Positions 9,088-19,014 of a stretch of DNA of 64,000 nucleotides are shown here, one piece after another (positions within the stretch are counted from its first letter, which is position 1; every line of letters starts with the position of its first letter). The position numbers were made by a program, and so were the translations under genes. Source of the DNA: JALOAT01 sp041687015 (GTDB taxonomy: Bacteria; Pseudomonadota; Gammaproteobacteria; Thiohalomonadales; Thiohalomonadaceae); the NCBI GenBank assembly GCA_041687015.1, contig JAWLCT010000010.1, forward strand, positions 1-64,000, given 5' to 3'. Below the pieces are notes generated by a model. The model was not told where the DNA came from. It saw nothing but the letters and a program-made list of their open reading frames with translations, and searched no databases.

Positions 9088-9599
9088 TGGATTTCCTCTT
9101 CCAAATCAGCAGGCTGGTTTTCGTCTTTTGCCGTGGCGCGGTAGAAGTCGCGGGCCCACGCGTTCTGAGTGAATTTCCTTGGGTCGTTCCAACGCACGAG
9201 GCCCTGCAGAAGGGCATCGAAATCGAGGGGGTACTCCTTTAGAAGCGCCACCATTTGGCGCAGGCGGTAAAACAGTTGGTCCTGGTCAGCGTCGAGCAAA
9301 TTGATAAAACGGCGTTCCGTGCTGCCCGAACCGGTAGCGACTTGGTGAAGCGCAGATGCCTTTCCGATGGTAAGCGGTGCACCCCGGCGCGCGTCCCGCC
9401 AATGGGCCGCCCACAGTCCGGCCACGAGATAGTGCACTGCTCGCCGCCATGGGTCGTCATCCGCGCTCACGAACCGCTCCACGTAAGGGAAGGCGGGTGG
9501 AAAGGTCCCCGGTTCAAACGCGAGGCTGCGCCGCAGGACGGCCCGCACGCGCGTATCGCTTCGATTCAGTTCTTCAAGCCATTCGATGAATCCGCTCAT
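9084..9599 (-). CDS. cse2: Cascade small subunit Cse2 (CasB)
   Basis: The product has 171 residues (E. coli CasB 160), starting MSGFIEWLEELNRSD. It is helical and basic, with the conserved segments RRFINLLDADQDQL and WNDPRKFTQNAWARDFY. Two copies stabilise the R-loop in Cascade. The ATG at 9599 overlaps the cse1 stop as ATGA, which decides the start over longer upstream possibilities. Confidence 0.95.
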   Translation of the reverse strand: MSGFIEWLEELNRSDTRVRAVLRRSLAFEPGTFPPAFPYVERFVSADDDPWRRAVHYLVAGLWAAHWRDARRGAPLTIGKASALHQVATGSGSTERRFINLLDADQDQLFYRLRQMVALLKEYPLDFDALLQGLVRWNDPRKFTQNAWARDFYRATAKDENQPADLEEEIQ

Positions 9600-11119
9600 G
9601 CGATCTCCTTCAGCGGTTCCGGTTGTCCAATCTCCCGAATCAGTTCTCTCACTTTCCGATTCACATGCACCTCGGCCTTGGCCACGGCGCGTATTGCCCA
9701 GGCATCGCCCGTCGCCACTGAAGCGCGATGGCGATCCCACGCTGTGCGCAGGGTGGCGAGAACGGAAGACAACCAAAAGTGCCGGATGTCGTCCGGATCA
9801 CGCTCAAGGGTGTACTGGCCAAGGATCTCATGAAATCTCGATTCCAGCGCCGACCAATACCAACCATTGACCGGCAGCTGTTCCACAAAAGCGGTAATAT
9901 CTCTACCGGCGGGTTCGCGATCCCCTCTGCCAAGAAGATCGCGGGCGAAGGAGCGACATGCCATCCACAAGGCCCGTTGCGCCTCTTCCGCAATGGTTAG
10001 CAGTTCCTTGATCTCGCTGCGTACGTCGCGGTTCCCCGCGAGCGCCTCGGGCAGGTTGAAGCGTTCCATGCGCCAGTATTCGATTTTGGCCTTATCGTTG
10101 GCCTGACCTAGCACCAGCACAGCGCGCGGATAGCGCTCCCGACTTGTGGAGCGCATCAGCGTGGTGGCATGTTCGACCACTGCTGGGGCATGGTGCAAAG
10201 CATCTGGCAATAGCGAATGGAAGTCGCGCCAAAGCCCGCGTTCACGAAATTGAAGGGGCAGCCTTCCCTTCTTTTCATCTACGCGATAACCAAGCATCGG
10301 ATCGCTCTGCTCATCCGATGCGTTGGCCACGCCCGAAGCAAAGGCCAGCCTGCGAATCCGCCCATCTTCGGCCTCTTCCAGGCGAATCGATCGCGATCGC
10401 CAAGTGTAGCGATCGGCTAAACCACTTGGCGCCCGCCCCACACCGGCCTTGAGGCTTTCGACGGTTTCGGGCGCGCGTTCCCAGAGGGGCAAATCACCCT
10501 TCTGCACTTCGCGATTTTGCGGCACAAGTGAAAACATCAGAGTGTCTTCGAGATTGCGGCCTATCGGCAGAACCATTGCCGCAGTGGCGGATGGCGCGGT
10601 TCCCGTGTGGGAAAACTCGCTTTTTCCGCAACTCACTGAGAAGGTCAGCGTGGCAAGAATCCATCGGGACGCCGCCGCCGCAGAAATCGATCCTGGCGCG
10701 CCGACCTCCACATGGTCGAATAGGACCTTGGCATTATCTGCGTTGTGTTCCGCAGCAAGTACCGTCCAAGCGCGCCAATGTTTGGGTTCGAAGGTCGGGA
10801 TTTGTCCGAAGGGGTACGCAGAGTCGAAAAGCCAGAACCTTTCCCGCCAACGCTGCAGATAGGCAACGATCTTTTCTCTCGGCAGGCCTGTGGTGAATAA
10901 CGCTTTTGCCTGCTCGATATCCACCGGCCCTTCCAGCGCACGATACAGAACAGCAAGCAAAAACCGATGCAATGCTGCGACCACCAACGGCGAGGGGTCT
11001 TCGATGGTGGCAATCTCCTTCGCACGCAACAGCGTATCGCGGATTCCCAATTCGCCGCGGGTACCGTCGAGGAACCGCACCGGGATCCATTGCTCGTCTA
11101 TCAGATTGAAACGACTCAT
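9596..11119 (-). CDS. cse1: Cascade large subunit Cse1 (CasA/Cas8e)
   Basis: The product has 507 residues (E. coli CasA 502), starting MSRFNLIDEQWIPV, the typical Cse1 N terminus. Cse1 recognises the PAM and recruits Cas3. The end is rich in helices (four-helix bundle region), as in the family. The ATG overlaps the cas3 stop as ATGA. An upstream in-frame extension was rejected because it has no family similarity. Confidence 0.96.
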   Translation of the reverse strand: MSRFNLIDEQWIPVRFLDGTRGELGIRDTLLRAKEIATIEDPSPLVVAALHRFLLAVLYRALEGPVDIEQAKALFTTGLPREKIVAYLQRWRERFWLFDSAYPFGQIPTFEPKHWRAWTVLAAEHNADNAKVLFDHVEVGAPGSISAAAASRWILATLTFSVSCGKSEFSHTGTAPSATAAMVLPIGRNLEDTLMFSLVPQNREVQKGDLPLWERAPETVESLKAGVGRAPSGLADRYTWRSRSIRLEEAEDGRIRRLAFASGVANASDEQSDPMLGYRVDEKKGRLPLQFRERGLWRDFHSLLPDALHHAPAVVEHATTLMRSTSRERYPRAVLVLGQANDKAKIEYWRMERFNLPEALAGNRDVRSEIKELLTIAEEAQRALWMACRSFARDLLGRGDREPAGRDITAFVEQLPVNGWYWSALESRFHEILGQYTLERDPDDIRHFWLSSVLATLRTAWDRHRASVATGDAWAIRAVAKAEVHVNRKVRELIREIGQPEPLKEIA

Positions 11120-13761
11120 TCCGTCTCCTTCCCTTCGTAAACCAGCCCCAACTCTCTGTCCAACCGCACCGTCATATCGACGGACCACCGGCCGTCCGCC
11201 CCAAGCTGAAGCGGATAGGCGTTCCGTAGGAGCGGCGACGTCTTCCAGCCCTCGGGAACGCCTAGCGCCTTTAGCTTCTTGACGACACCTTTTCGCGTAA
11301 GGCTCACCGCGCGCTGAAACCACTGCTTCGCCTGTTCGAAGGTCGGCGGGGCCAACGGGTCGAATTCTTCGTCCGGCGCCAGCGGAATGGCGACTACCGA
11401 CTCCTCGCCCAGGCGGGTCTTGGCCATCACAGTGCGGTGAATGCCAGGCTCATCCTCGTCGTATAGAACAAACCGTTCCGGCTGATTCCAGGAGGCATCG
11501 TCCGGCAGACCAAGAATCGCCTGATGGGCCTGGCCCACTTGCGCGAGATCTTCACCGTCGGCATCGAGCATGGCTTTCTCCAGCCGCTCCTGAAGCGCCT
11601 CCGGCACGGGGACCTTCTCTTCGTAAACCTCTTGCACGAGGCCATCGATGTCGTCGGGAAGCACGATCATCGTCTTGCTGCGCAAGAGACTCCAGGTGCG
11701 CAGCAAGACGTCCTCGCGATAGACGAAACTCCACCAAAGAGGCCGCTCGAACGATGGCGGCTCGTCTTCCGCGAGTCCGGCCACGAGCAGGGCCGGTTCA
11801 GAAAGCGGCCTGGGGCCTCGGGCGTGCCGCCAAAGCCGCCCGGCCCTTTGCAGCACCAGATCAATGGGTGCCAGATCCGTGGCAATGAGGTCGAAGTCGA
11901 GATCGAGACTCTGCTCCGCCACCTGGGTGGCAATCAGGATCTGCCGCCCGGTTCGGGCGGCAGTCCGGCCAAAACGATGCAACGCCTCTTCCTCACGGCG
12001 TTGCCGTTCGTCGGCGGGAAAGCGGGCATGGAAAAGCAGCAATTCCGTGCCATCGCGCAGGCGCTTTCCGATAAGGCAACCCTCGCGTACGATCACCTCG
12101 CCTTCGGGGAACAGGCGATACAGTTCCTGGGCCCGCTGGACAGTGTTGACCAAGGCCAAGGCCGTACCGCCGCAGGCGAGGCGATCTTCAATGGCGATGC
12201 GCATGGCCGTCAGATCCGACGATAATCGTTCAAGGCGCACAGCAAGACGGCGTGCCTTATCGGACTCGAAGTGATATTGCCGAGCGGGTGCTCCGGGTGA
12301 AAAAAGCGTGAGTCGCGGATATTCGGCTTCCAGAGAGGGGAGCTCGCCGCCGATCGCCTGTGCCAACTTGCGACGCACCTTGGGCGGGAGTGTCGCCGAA
12401 AGCAACACCACCGATGATCCGAGCGCGACGAGCCAGCGCAGCAGATGGATGAGCAAGGTGCCCGTGTAGGCGTCGTAGGCATGGATCTCGTCGAAAATAA
12501 CGACGCGGTTCGCCAGCCCCCAGAGGCGGACGAAGTGGTGCCGAACCGGAAGGATGGGCATCAAAGCCTGGTCCACGGTGCCCACACCGTACTCCGAAAG
12601 TAACGCGCGCTTCTTGTGGCTGAACCATTCGCCGACGCGTACTTCGCCCCCTCTTTGCTCGTCGTTGATACTGGAAAATCGCAGCCTCTGGAACGCCTCG
12701 TTGAGCAAGGTAGCACCGTGGAGTAGTTGCAGATCGAGCGGTCTTTCTGAGCCCTGCGCGCGCAGAAAATCCAAGGTACGGCTGTACATGGCATTGCCGG
12801 TCGCCTTGGTCGGAAGTGTCACGTACATGCCCCGATGACCGAAGCGCCGCTGCAACTCAAGATGGGCGAAGAAGGCCGCCTCGGTCTTTCCCTCGCCCAT
12901 CGGCGCTTCGATGAGCAGAACCGAAGGACCCGTCAGTTCGGAAAGCGCATCGGCGACCGCGCGCTGAAGTGGACGCGGAGAAAAACCGAAGATCGTTTCA
13001 AAGCTCTTCGGCACCGGAGCGAGGGGCATTCTCGCTGCCCATCCGATGGCATCGAGCGCGTTTTCGGCTTCGGCCCTCCGCTTTTCGAACCACGCGCCCA
13101 AGTCTGCGCAATCGGCCGGTGCACCGAAGGAAAACCATTCTTCATTGGAGCCGATCCAGTCTGCAAAGCTGGTGAGACCGGAAAGAAGAATGAATTCCGG
13201 GCCATTGAGGTGGGGCTTTGTGGGGACGGTTTCCGGCTTGAGCACCTGGAACAGCAGTTCCACTATTTCCCGACGCGCATCGTCCCATTCCGCACCCCGG
13301 GTACGGCGCGAACCTGCGTGTTCGAGACTGGTGGGCGCCGCCCGGCTGCCATGATGACAACCAACCGCATCGGCGACCAAGTCGGCCAAGTCGGTGGGCC
13401 AGCCTTTCTCGCGCAGCAAATCGGCAAGCACCGCCTGACTGACGAAGGCATGATTGACATTCGTGTTCGCGCTCCCGCGCAGCGTGAGCCCCGTTGCCGG
13501 CAGTCTGTCAGGCCACTTACTCTGAAAACCGGGAGAAGCCTTTCCCAGGTCGTGACACGCCACAACCAGCAGGAGCCAGGGTCTCGCTTCGTGCCACGGC
13601 AATCCGAGCGCGGCTGCCATGCGTTCACGGGTCGGTCGGGGCTCGCGGGACAGAACCGCATCGGCGCACGCGGCGACGTCCAGCAGGTGGAGAAGGAGTG
13701 GATGCCATTCTCCCTCCTTCCCCGTTTTGGCCCAAAGGTTTGACAGCGTTTCAATACTCAT
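11116..13761 (-). CDS. cas3: CRISPR helicase-nuclease Cas3 (type I-E)
   Basis: The product has 881 residues from the ATG at 13761 (E. coli 888). An N-terminal HD nuclease domain shows ACHDLGK (residues 68-74), NHAF and GCHHGS. A superfamily 2 helicase follows with Walker A APMGEGKT (286-293), the DEIH box at 424-427, motif III LSATLP and motif VI QRAGRLWR. All catalytic motifs are present. It nicks and degrades target DNA after recruitment by Cascade. The chosen start begins MSIETLSNLWAKT; two ATGs up to 13827 are possible, and the ribosome site is weak for all. It is the first gene of the cas operon. Confidence 0.95.
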   Translation of the reverse strand: MSIETLSNLWAKTGKEGEWHPLLLHLLDVAACADAVLSREPRPTRERMAAALGLPWHEARPWLLLVVACHDLGKASPGFQSKWPDRLPATGLTLRGSANTNVNHAFVSQAVLADLLREKGWPTDLADLVADAVGCHHGSRAAPTSLEHAGSRRTRGAEWDDARREIVELLFQVLKPETVPTKPHLNGPEFILLSGLTSFADWIGSNEEWFSFGAPADCADLGAWFEKRRAEAENALDAIGWAARMPLAPVPKSFETIFGFSPRPLQRAVADALSELTGPSVLLIEAPMGEGKTEAAFFAHLELQRRFGHRGMYVTLPTKATGNAMYSRTLDFLRAQGSERPLDLQLLHGATLLNEAFQRLRFSSINDEQRGGEVRVGEWFSHKKRALLSEYGVGTVDQALMPILPVRHHFVRLWGLANRVVIFDEIHAYDAYTGTLLIHLLRWLVALGSSVVLLSATLPPKVRRKLAQAIGGELPSLEAEYPRLTLFSPGAPARQYHFESDKARRLAVRLERLSSDLTAMRIAIEDRLACGGTALALVNTVQRAQELYRLFPEGEVIVREGCLIGKRLRDGTELLLFHARFPADERQRREEEALHRFGRTAARTGRQILIATQVAEQSLDLDFDLIATDLAPIDLVLQRAGRLWRHARGPRPLSEPALLVAGLAEDEPPSFERPLWWSFVYREDVLLRTWSLLRSKTMIVLPDDIDGLVQEVYEEKVPVPEALQERLEKAMLDADGEDLAQVGQAHQAILGLPDDASWNQPERFVLYDEDEPGIHRTVMAKTRLGEESVVAIPLAPDEEFDPLAPPTFEQAKQWFQRAVSLTRKGVVKKLKALGVPEGWKTSPLLRNAYPLQLGADGRWSVDMTVRLDRELGLVYEGKETE

Positions 13762-14029
13762 CCGATAACCCCAGTTTCTCCAACCCGTCTGCCCCATGGC
13801 ACCTAGGCCCGAGACACGCCAGGACAACGAGTGAAGTCATCACCACCGCGAGTTCAATAGCGTGAGCCGCAGGGGATCGAGACGTGCCTTTCCAGCGGAA
13901 TAGCGGCGCCAAGAACACCAACTACACTAGCCCTCCCATCAAGTTATAAACGCGTAGGTGGCTCACAGGATGAGCTAGTGCTTTTTTGCTTCGCAGGTAA
14001 AACTCCTCAATAGGAGGCCCTCTCGTTTT
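13762..14029. other. Upstream region of the cas operon
   Basis: The 268 bp between the HEPN gene and cas3 should hold the cas promoter if cas3 is not simply read through. A 7-bp inverted repeat (CACTAGC at 13925-13931, GCTAGTG at 13974-13980) encloses an AT-rich stretch (AAGTTATAAA), and a small hairpin CTCCT-CAAT-AGGAG lies at 14003-14016. I found no convincing sigma-70 promoter. The inverted repeat is a possible operator but may be chance. Confidence 0.35.
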
Positions 14030-14938
14030 TCATGGCCTAAATGCCTCGATGCGCTCGCGACAAAGGCGTTCCGCCATCCGACGCAGGTATTGGACACGGC
14101 TGGCGAGCCACTCCAGGTCTTCTTGGGTGATCTGGTAACTGGGCTTATAGCGGGCGTCCACGTAGGCTTTACGCAGGAGATCGAAGCGGTGGCGTTCGTC
14201 TGTGGTGCCCAGGGGGAAGGCTTCCAGGAATCGGGGTTCGAGGGCGGCAACTTGCTTGCCCAGAGTCTCGAGATCATGTGTGCTTGGTTTGTACCTGCTG
14301 AAGACCAGCAGCACGGCGGCATAAAGACTCTCGGTCGCCTGGTGCAGCAGAAAGGCGCCGTTCCGGGTGTCCCTCTCGCGGGCTGCATGTCCAAACAGGC
14401 GGAAAAGGGAATCGGTTCGTGCTGTCCAATACGCGAAATCCTCCTCCGCCAATCTCCTCCGCTCCGCCGGCGTCAATTCCTTCGGCTCGTCCAACCGGAA
14501 GTGGCCTGTGTCGTACAAGAGCACCCCTTCTTTTTTGATATCGGAGAAGAAATACTGCCCCTTGCGCAGGCGGCGGTTGACGAAATCGATGTCGTGGGTG
14601 ATGAGGGTGACCGGGGTGTGCGCCAGCCGGCGGGCATCGCGCTCGATTTTCAGCCAGTGGCCCGAGCGGTCGGCCAGGGCCGCGTCTTTCACAACCACGA
14701 GGAGGTCGTAGTCGCTTTGGTATTTGAAGTGGACGCCGTCGTCGGCGCGCTCCTCTACCCAGTTGCCCCGCGCGTAGCTTCCGAACAGGATCACCATTTC
14801 CACGCCGCTTTGCTGGCTCAGGAAATCGGCAATCAGCCGCAGTTCGTCCCGTTTATGTTCAGGCAGGTGGTCGAGGGAGGTATCCATAGTGTCATCACAA
14901 GCCCGACATGGTGACGCCGGGTGCGCCTTCTCTTTCAC
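14030..14938 (-). CDS. Fused nucleotidyltransferase-HEPN domain protein
   Basis: The product has 302 residues. The N-terminal half is a minimal nucleotidyltransferase: GSYARG at 53-58 followed by SDYDLLVVV at 75-83, giving the two acidic metal ligands. The C-terminal half is a HEPN-like helical domain with an RX6H motif (R192 to H199), the active-site type of HEPN ribonucleases. In two-gene MNT-HEPN toxin-antitoxin systems the MNT enzyme AMPylates and silences the HEPN RNase; here both are in one chain. The GTG at 14938 is preferred because GAGGAG lies 6 bases before it; an internal ATG at 14887 has no such site. It lies between a WYL regulator (51 bp upstream) and cas3, all on the same strand. 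A defence role is inferred only. Confidence 0.8.
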   Translation of the reverse strand: MKEKAHPASPCRACDDTMDTSLDHLPEHKRDELRLIADFLSQQSGVEMVILFGSYARGNWVEERADDGVHFKYQSDYDLLVVVKDAALADRSGHWLKIERDARRLAHTPVTLITHDIDFVNRRLRKGQYFFSDIKKEGVLLYDTGHFRLDEPKELTPAERRRLAEEDFAYWTARTDSLFRLFGHAARERDTRNGAFLLHQATESLYAAVLLVFSRYKPSTHDLETLGKQVAALEPRFLEAFPLGTTDERHRFDLLRKAYVDARYKPSYQITQEDLEWLASRVQYLRRMAERLCRERIEAFRP

Positions 14939-14989
14939 GTGTCGCTCCTCACATGTCCTGGCGTCCTTGCAGAGGCCGTTGGAACCCTA

Positions 14990-15985
14990 TCACAGCGTGT
15001 AGCGGGACGAGGCTTCTCTTATTCGCGACGCCACCTGCTCCCGCAATTCCTCAGGGCCGATGACTTCCACGTCCGGCCCGTACTTGAGGATGTCCATGAT
15101 CAGTTCCTGAGCGTCGGCGTAAGGCACCTGAAGCTCATAGGCACCCTCCATCCAGCCGCCGATCTGGTCGGGATGCCATTCTTCGTCCGCGACCCAGCGC
15201 GCGGCCTCCGGCGTAAAACGCAGCACAGCCAGGGCGCGGGCCTCGCCGCCGAAGATGCCGAAGCTGGCACCCACGTAGCGATCCAGGGCGGATTCGGTAG
15301 GTGGTTTGAACGGCGTTTCTGAGGATGCGCAGCGGCGGATGCGATCGAGCGAGAAGAAGCGCAGGGCACGCGCGCGCTGGCAGTGGCCGACGAGGTACCA
15401 GTTGTCCCGGTAGTGAATCAAGCGATAGGGGTGGATTCTCCGCCGGGAGACTTCATCACGACTGCGGGAGTGGTATTCGATATCGAGGACCTGACCGTTG
15501 AGGACGGCCTGCGCCAACAGGCCGAAGTGTTCACTTTCGGACCTGCGCCGTGCCGAGCCCAGCAGTTGGATGCGGGAGGTCACCGTGTCGACCTGTTGGC
15601 CGCTTTTTTCGAGCAGACTACGGATACGCGCTTTGAGCGGGCCGATATGTGGGGTTAGCACGCCAGGTTGCACGGATTCGAGCAACTGTTCGCTGGCCAG
15701 CAGGGCGTACAGCTCGCTGGCATTGAACCACAGGCCGGGAAGCTCGAAGGCAGGCGCCTGGGGGTCGTAGCGGTGACCGTTGGCGGCGCGGTCGTAAAAG
15801 ATGGGTGCGCCCATGCGGTCGCGCATGTATTCCAAATCGCGGACCACGGTGGCGCGAGACACGCTCAGTGCCTCGATCATGTCCGCCAGCCGGACTGGCC
15901 TCCCCCGTCGCAGCAGATGGTGAAGGCGGATGATGCGGTCCATGCGTTCCATGGCGGACCTCTGACTCAACCTGAGTTGAGCCAT
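14990..15985 (-). CDS. WYL-domain transcriptional regulator (HTH-WYL-WCX)
   Basis: The product has 331 residues. A DeoR-like winged helix-turn-helix occupies about residues 10-70 (VSRATVVRDLEYM is the recognition region). A WYL ligand-sensing domain follows, with HPYRLIHYRDNWYLVGHC, then a C-terminal WCX-type domain. WYL regulators often control CRISPR-Cas, BREX and CBASS loci, in some cases by sensing nucleic acid or nucleotides. The start MAQLRLSQRS at 15985 has a GGAG-rich stretch about 12 bases upstream; an ATG 11 codons later is an alternative. It faces away from the GGDEF-EAL gene and could control either side. Confidence 0.88.
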   Translation of the reverse strand: MAQLRLSQRSAMERMDRIIRLHHLLRRGRPVRLADMIEALSVSRATVVRDLEYMRDRMGAPIFYDRAANGHRYDPQAPAFELPGLWFNASELYALLASEQLLESVQPGVLTPHIGPLKARIRSLLEKSGQQVDTVTSRIQLLGSARRRSESEHFGLLAQAVLNGQVLDIEYHSRSRDEVSRRRIHPYRLIHYRDNWYLVGHCQRARALRFFSLDRIRRCASSETPFKPPTESALDRYVGASFGIFGGEARALAVLRFTPEAARWVADEEWHPDQIGGWMEGAYELQVPYADAQELIMDILKYGPDVEVIGPEELREQVASRIREASSRYTL

Positions 15986-16129
15986 TGTGCGTTTCGACTC
16001 CCTCCGAATCAACCCGGAATCTGGGCGTAAGCCGGCCCCCGAGCGGCTTGGCCCTCGGTGCCGCCACGCTGAACACCGTTTTGAGAACTCCATCGCGCCC
16101 TGTTCGTGTGCCTTCCGGCGCGCCGGGCG

Positions 16130-16157
16130 TTAGTTAAGTGGCTGATATGCCTATAAT
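16130..16157 (+). promoter_or_regulatory. Candidate sigma-70 promoter of the GGDEF-EAL gene
   Basis: A perfect TATAAT lies at 16152-16157, about 38 bp before the GTG start. The best -35 (TTAGTT, 16130-16135, spacer 16) is poor. It lies in the divergent region between the WYL regulator and the c-di-GMP genes. Confidence 0.45.
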
Positions 16158-16194
16158 GGGGCCGCCAGGAAGACTCTCGTAGGAAGAGGCCCCG

Positions 16195-19014
16195 GTGCAA
16201 CAGGGAACGTCGGCCGCGCTTCGATTGCAGGCAGCCCGCGTGAACCACTCCGAACAGCACAAGAAAATTCTGCTCGCCACCACCCTGATCATCATCACCG
16301 TGGCGATCGTGGCCGCCTCCACTGCCCTGTTTACCCTCTACCGCCACATGGTTGCGGTGCATGCCGGACGACTCTCCGATACCGGAGAAACGATTGCGGA
16401 GCTCGTACAGACCCTGATCGCGCAGCAGCCGGATCAATCCGGTGCCATGGACGCGGTGGTGGCCCAGTTGGCTGATGCCCATTATGTGCACGGCGGCCTG
16501 GGAAATTCCGGCGAACTGGTCATCGCCCGCCGGGAGAAAGGCAAGCTCCGCTATCTTCTCACCAACGGCGAAGTGCCTGCCGACCCGCCGCAGAAGAACA
16601 CCCCCATGCACCTGGCGCTCACCGGCCAGTCCGGGACGCTCATCGCCGATGACTACCGGGGCCATACCGTGCTCGCGGCCTATCGACCGGTGCCGGCGCT
16701 GGACATCGGCCTGGTGGTGAAAATGGACATGGCGGAGATCCGTGCGCCGTTCGTGAAGGCCGCGGAACTGGCAACCGGCGCCGTGCTGCTGCTTGCGCTC
16801 GCCGGCGTGCTCGTATTCCGCCGGTTTACGTCTCCGCTCATCAGCGTCATCGAGCACAAGGAAAGGCGTTACCGCACGCTGTTCGAACTGTCACCCTTCG
16901 GTATTCTGATTGTCGACCCGCGCACTCTGCGGGTGCTCGACTGCAATGGCGTCGCACATCGTCAGCTCGGCTACGAGCGGCTTGAGTTCATCGGCCGCAG
17001 CGTCCCTGATTTCGACACCGTGCTCGGCACGGCCGGCGCCTTGGACCGCGCCGAAGAGGCCAAACAAGATGGTTATGTGGAATTCATCTCGCGCCACCGG
17101 ACAAAATCCGGCGAAATGCGCGATGTCCACGTACAACTCCAGACAATGGAGGATGATGGCAAGCCCGTCGTCTACGCGATCCACAATGACATCAGCACGC
17201 GAGTGCGCGCAGAAAAGGAGCTGGCGGCCCATCGTGATCATCTTGAAGATCTGGTCGCGGCACGCACAGCCGATCTGCAACGCGAAATAGCCGTCCGGCG
17301 CAAGGCGGAAGACCAGCTCAAACTCGCCGACATCGTTTTTCGCACCACAGTGGAAGGGGTTTTCGTCACCGACGCGCGTGCGCAAATCCTGCTGGTGAAC
17401 CCCGCATTCTCTGCCATCACCGGCTATGCCTCAGACGAGGTCGTGGGGCGTAATCCGCGCATTCTGAAATCCGACCACCAGTCCGACGCGTTCTACGAAG
17501 CCATGTGGAGAGGCCTGCTCACGTCCGGCGAGTGGCGTGGGCAGTTGTGGAATCGCCGCAAGACCGGGGAAGCCTACCTTCAGCAATTGACCATCACCGT
17601 GTTCCCCGACGACAACGGGAAGCCTCTGAACTATGTGGCCGTGTTCAGCGATATCACCGAGCTGCACGAGAAGGAACGTCGCATTCACCATCAGGCCTTC
17701 CACGATGCGCTCACCGATTTGCCCAATCGGCTGTTGTTCAACGACCGTCTTGAGCAGGCCTTGGCGCGTGCCAAACGATCCGGTGAACACGTTGCGGTGA
17801 TCTATTTCGATCTCGATCGTTTCAAGTTCGTGAACGACACGCTGGGGCACAATGCCGGCGACCAACTATTGCGTGCGGTTGCCCGACGCGTCGACACCGG
17901 CCTGCGCGCGAGCGATACGTTATCCCGTTTTGGCGGTGATGAATTTGTGGTGCTGGCGGTCGGCGCCAGGACCATCAACGCTATCGAGCACGTGGCGCGC
18001 CAGATCGCCACGGGTTTCAAGCGGCCGTTTGTGATCGACGGGCGCGAACTGTCCGTCACTACCAGTATCGGCGTGGCCGTCTACCCCGATGACGGCGGCA
18101 CCGGGGTCGACCTGGTGAAGAACGCCGATACGGCGATGTATCGCGCGAAGGAGCGCGGTCGCGACGGGATTCAGTTCTACACCGCGGACATGAACACCCG
18201 TGCACTTGCCCATGTGACCTTGCAAGCGAGTCTGCGACGGGCGCTCGAACGAGATGAATTCGAAGTGCATTACCAGCCGCGCGTGTGCTTGGCAGACGGG
18301 CGTGTGTGTGGCATGGAGGCGCTCGTGCGCTGGCGCCATCCTGAAAGAGGATTGATCCCGCCCGCCGAGTTCATCCCGGTGGCCGAGGACACGGGATTCA
18401 TTGTGCCGCTCGGCGAGTGGGTTCTGGCACAAGCCTGTGCTCAAACGCGCGCCTGGGCGGATGATGGTTTTCCACTCCGTGTTTCGGTCAATCTTTCCGC
18501 ACGCCAGCTGAGCCAGCCTGATTTGGTTCAGCGCGTTGATGCCATTCTCGCCAGAACAGGGCTGCCACCCTCCTTACTCGAAATCGAGCTGACCGAAACC
18601 CTGTTGATGGAGCATCCTGAGCAGACCATCGCCGTGTTGGAGCGCTTCAAGCGCAGCGGCATCGTGATTGCCATCGACGACTTCGGGACAGGTTATTCCA
18701 GTCTGAACTATTTGAAGCGTTTCCCCATCGACATCCTGAAGATTGATCGCTCCTTTATCGTGGATGCCGCCGAAGACCACGATCACGCGGTCATCGTGGA
18801 GACCATCGCGGCACTCGGTCATGCACTGCGCATGGAAGTGATCGCCGAGGGCGTGGAGTCGGACAGCCATCTCGCGCTGGTGCGCCGCACGGGCTGTCAG
18901 GCATTCCAGGGTTATTACTTCAGCCCGGCACTGCCCGCCAGCCGCTTCCTCGAACTGCTCCGTTCCGGGCGTATGCTCGGCGGGGCACCGCCCCAGAGGG
19001 GCGTCACATCATGA
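16195..19014 (+). CDS. Membrane-bound PAS-PAS-GGDEF-EAL c-di-GMP enzyme
   Basis: The product has 939 residues. A transmembrane helix near residues 25-45 (ILLATTLIIITVAIV), a periplasmic sensor of about 150 residues, and a second helix near 197-215 (VLLLALAGVLVF) come first. Two PAS domains and then GGDEF near residue 580 (RFGGDEF intact, with inhibitory RASD five residues before) follow. The EAL domain starts near residue 707 (MEALVRW, DDFGTGYSSL intact). Both halves look catalytically competent, so it may make or degrade c-di-GMP depending on signal. The GTG at 16195 has AGGAAG 8 bases upstream; a second GTG at 16240 is possible. Its stop overlaps the next gene as ATGA. Confidence 0.93.
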   Translation: MQQGTSAALRLQAARVNHSEQHKKILLATTLIIITVAIVAASTALFTLYRHMVAVHAGRLSDTGETIAELVQTLIAQQPDQSGAMDAVVAQLADAHYVHGGLGNSGELVIARREKGKLRYLLTNGEVPADPPQKNTPMHLALTGQSGTLIADDYRGHTVLAAYRPVPALDIGLVVKMDMAEIRAPFVKAAELATGAVLLLALAGVLVFRRFTSPLISVIEHKERRYRTLFELSPFGILIVDPRTLRVLDCNGVAHRQLGYERLEFIGRSVPDFDTVLGTAGALDRAEEAKQDGYVEFISRHRTKSGEMRDVHVQLQTMEDDGKPVVYAIHNDISTRVRAEKELAAHRDHLEDLVAARTADLQREIAVRRKAEDQLKLADIVFRTTVEGVFVTDARAQILLVNPAFSAITGYASDEVVGRNPRILKSDHQSDAFYEAMWRGLLTSGEWRGQLWNRRKTGEAYLQQLTITVFPDDNGKPLNYVAVFSDITELHEKERRIHHQAFHDALTDLPNRLLFNDRLEQALARAKRSGEHVAVIYFDLDRFKFVNDTLGHNAGDQLLRAVARRVDTGLRASDTLSRFGGDEFVVLAVGARTINAIEHVARQIATGFKRPFVIDGRELSVTTSIGVAVYPDDGGTGVDLVKNADTAMYRAKERGRDGIQFYTADMNTRALAHVTLQASLRRALERDEFEVHYQPRVCLADGRVCGMEALVRWRHPERGLIPPAEFIPVAEDTGFIVPLGEWVLAQACAQTRAWADDGFPLRVSVNLSARQLSQPDLVQRVDAILARTGLPPSLLEIELTETLLMEHPEQTIAVLERFKRSGIVIAIDDFGTGYSSLNYLKRFPIDILKIDRSFIVDAAEDHDHAVIVETIAALGHALRMEVIAEGVESDSHLALVRRTGCQAFQGYYFSPALPASRFLELLRSGRMLGGAPPQRGVTS

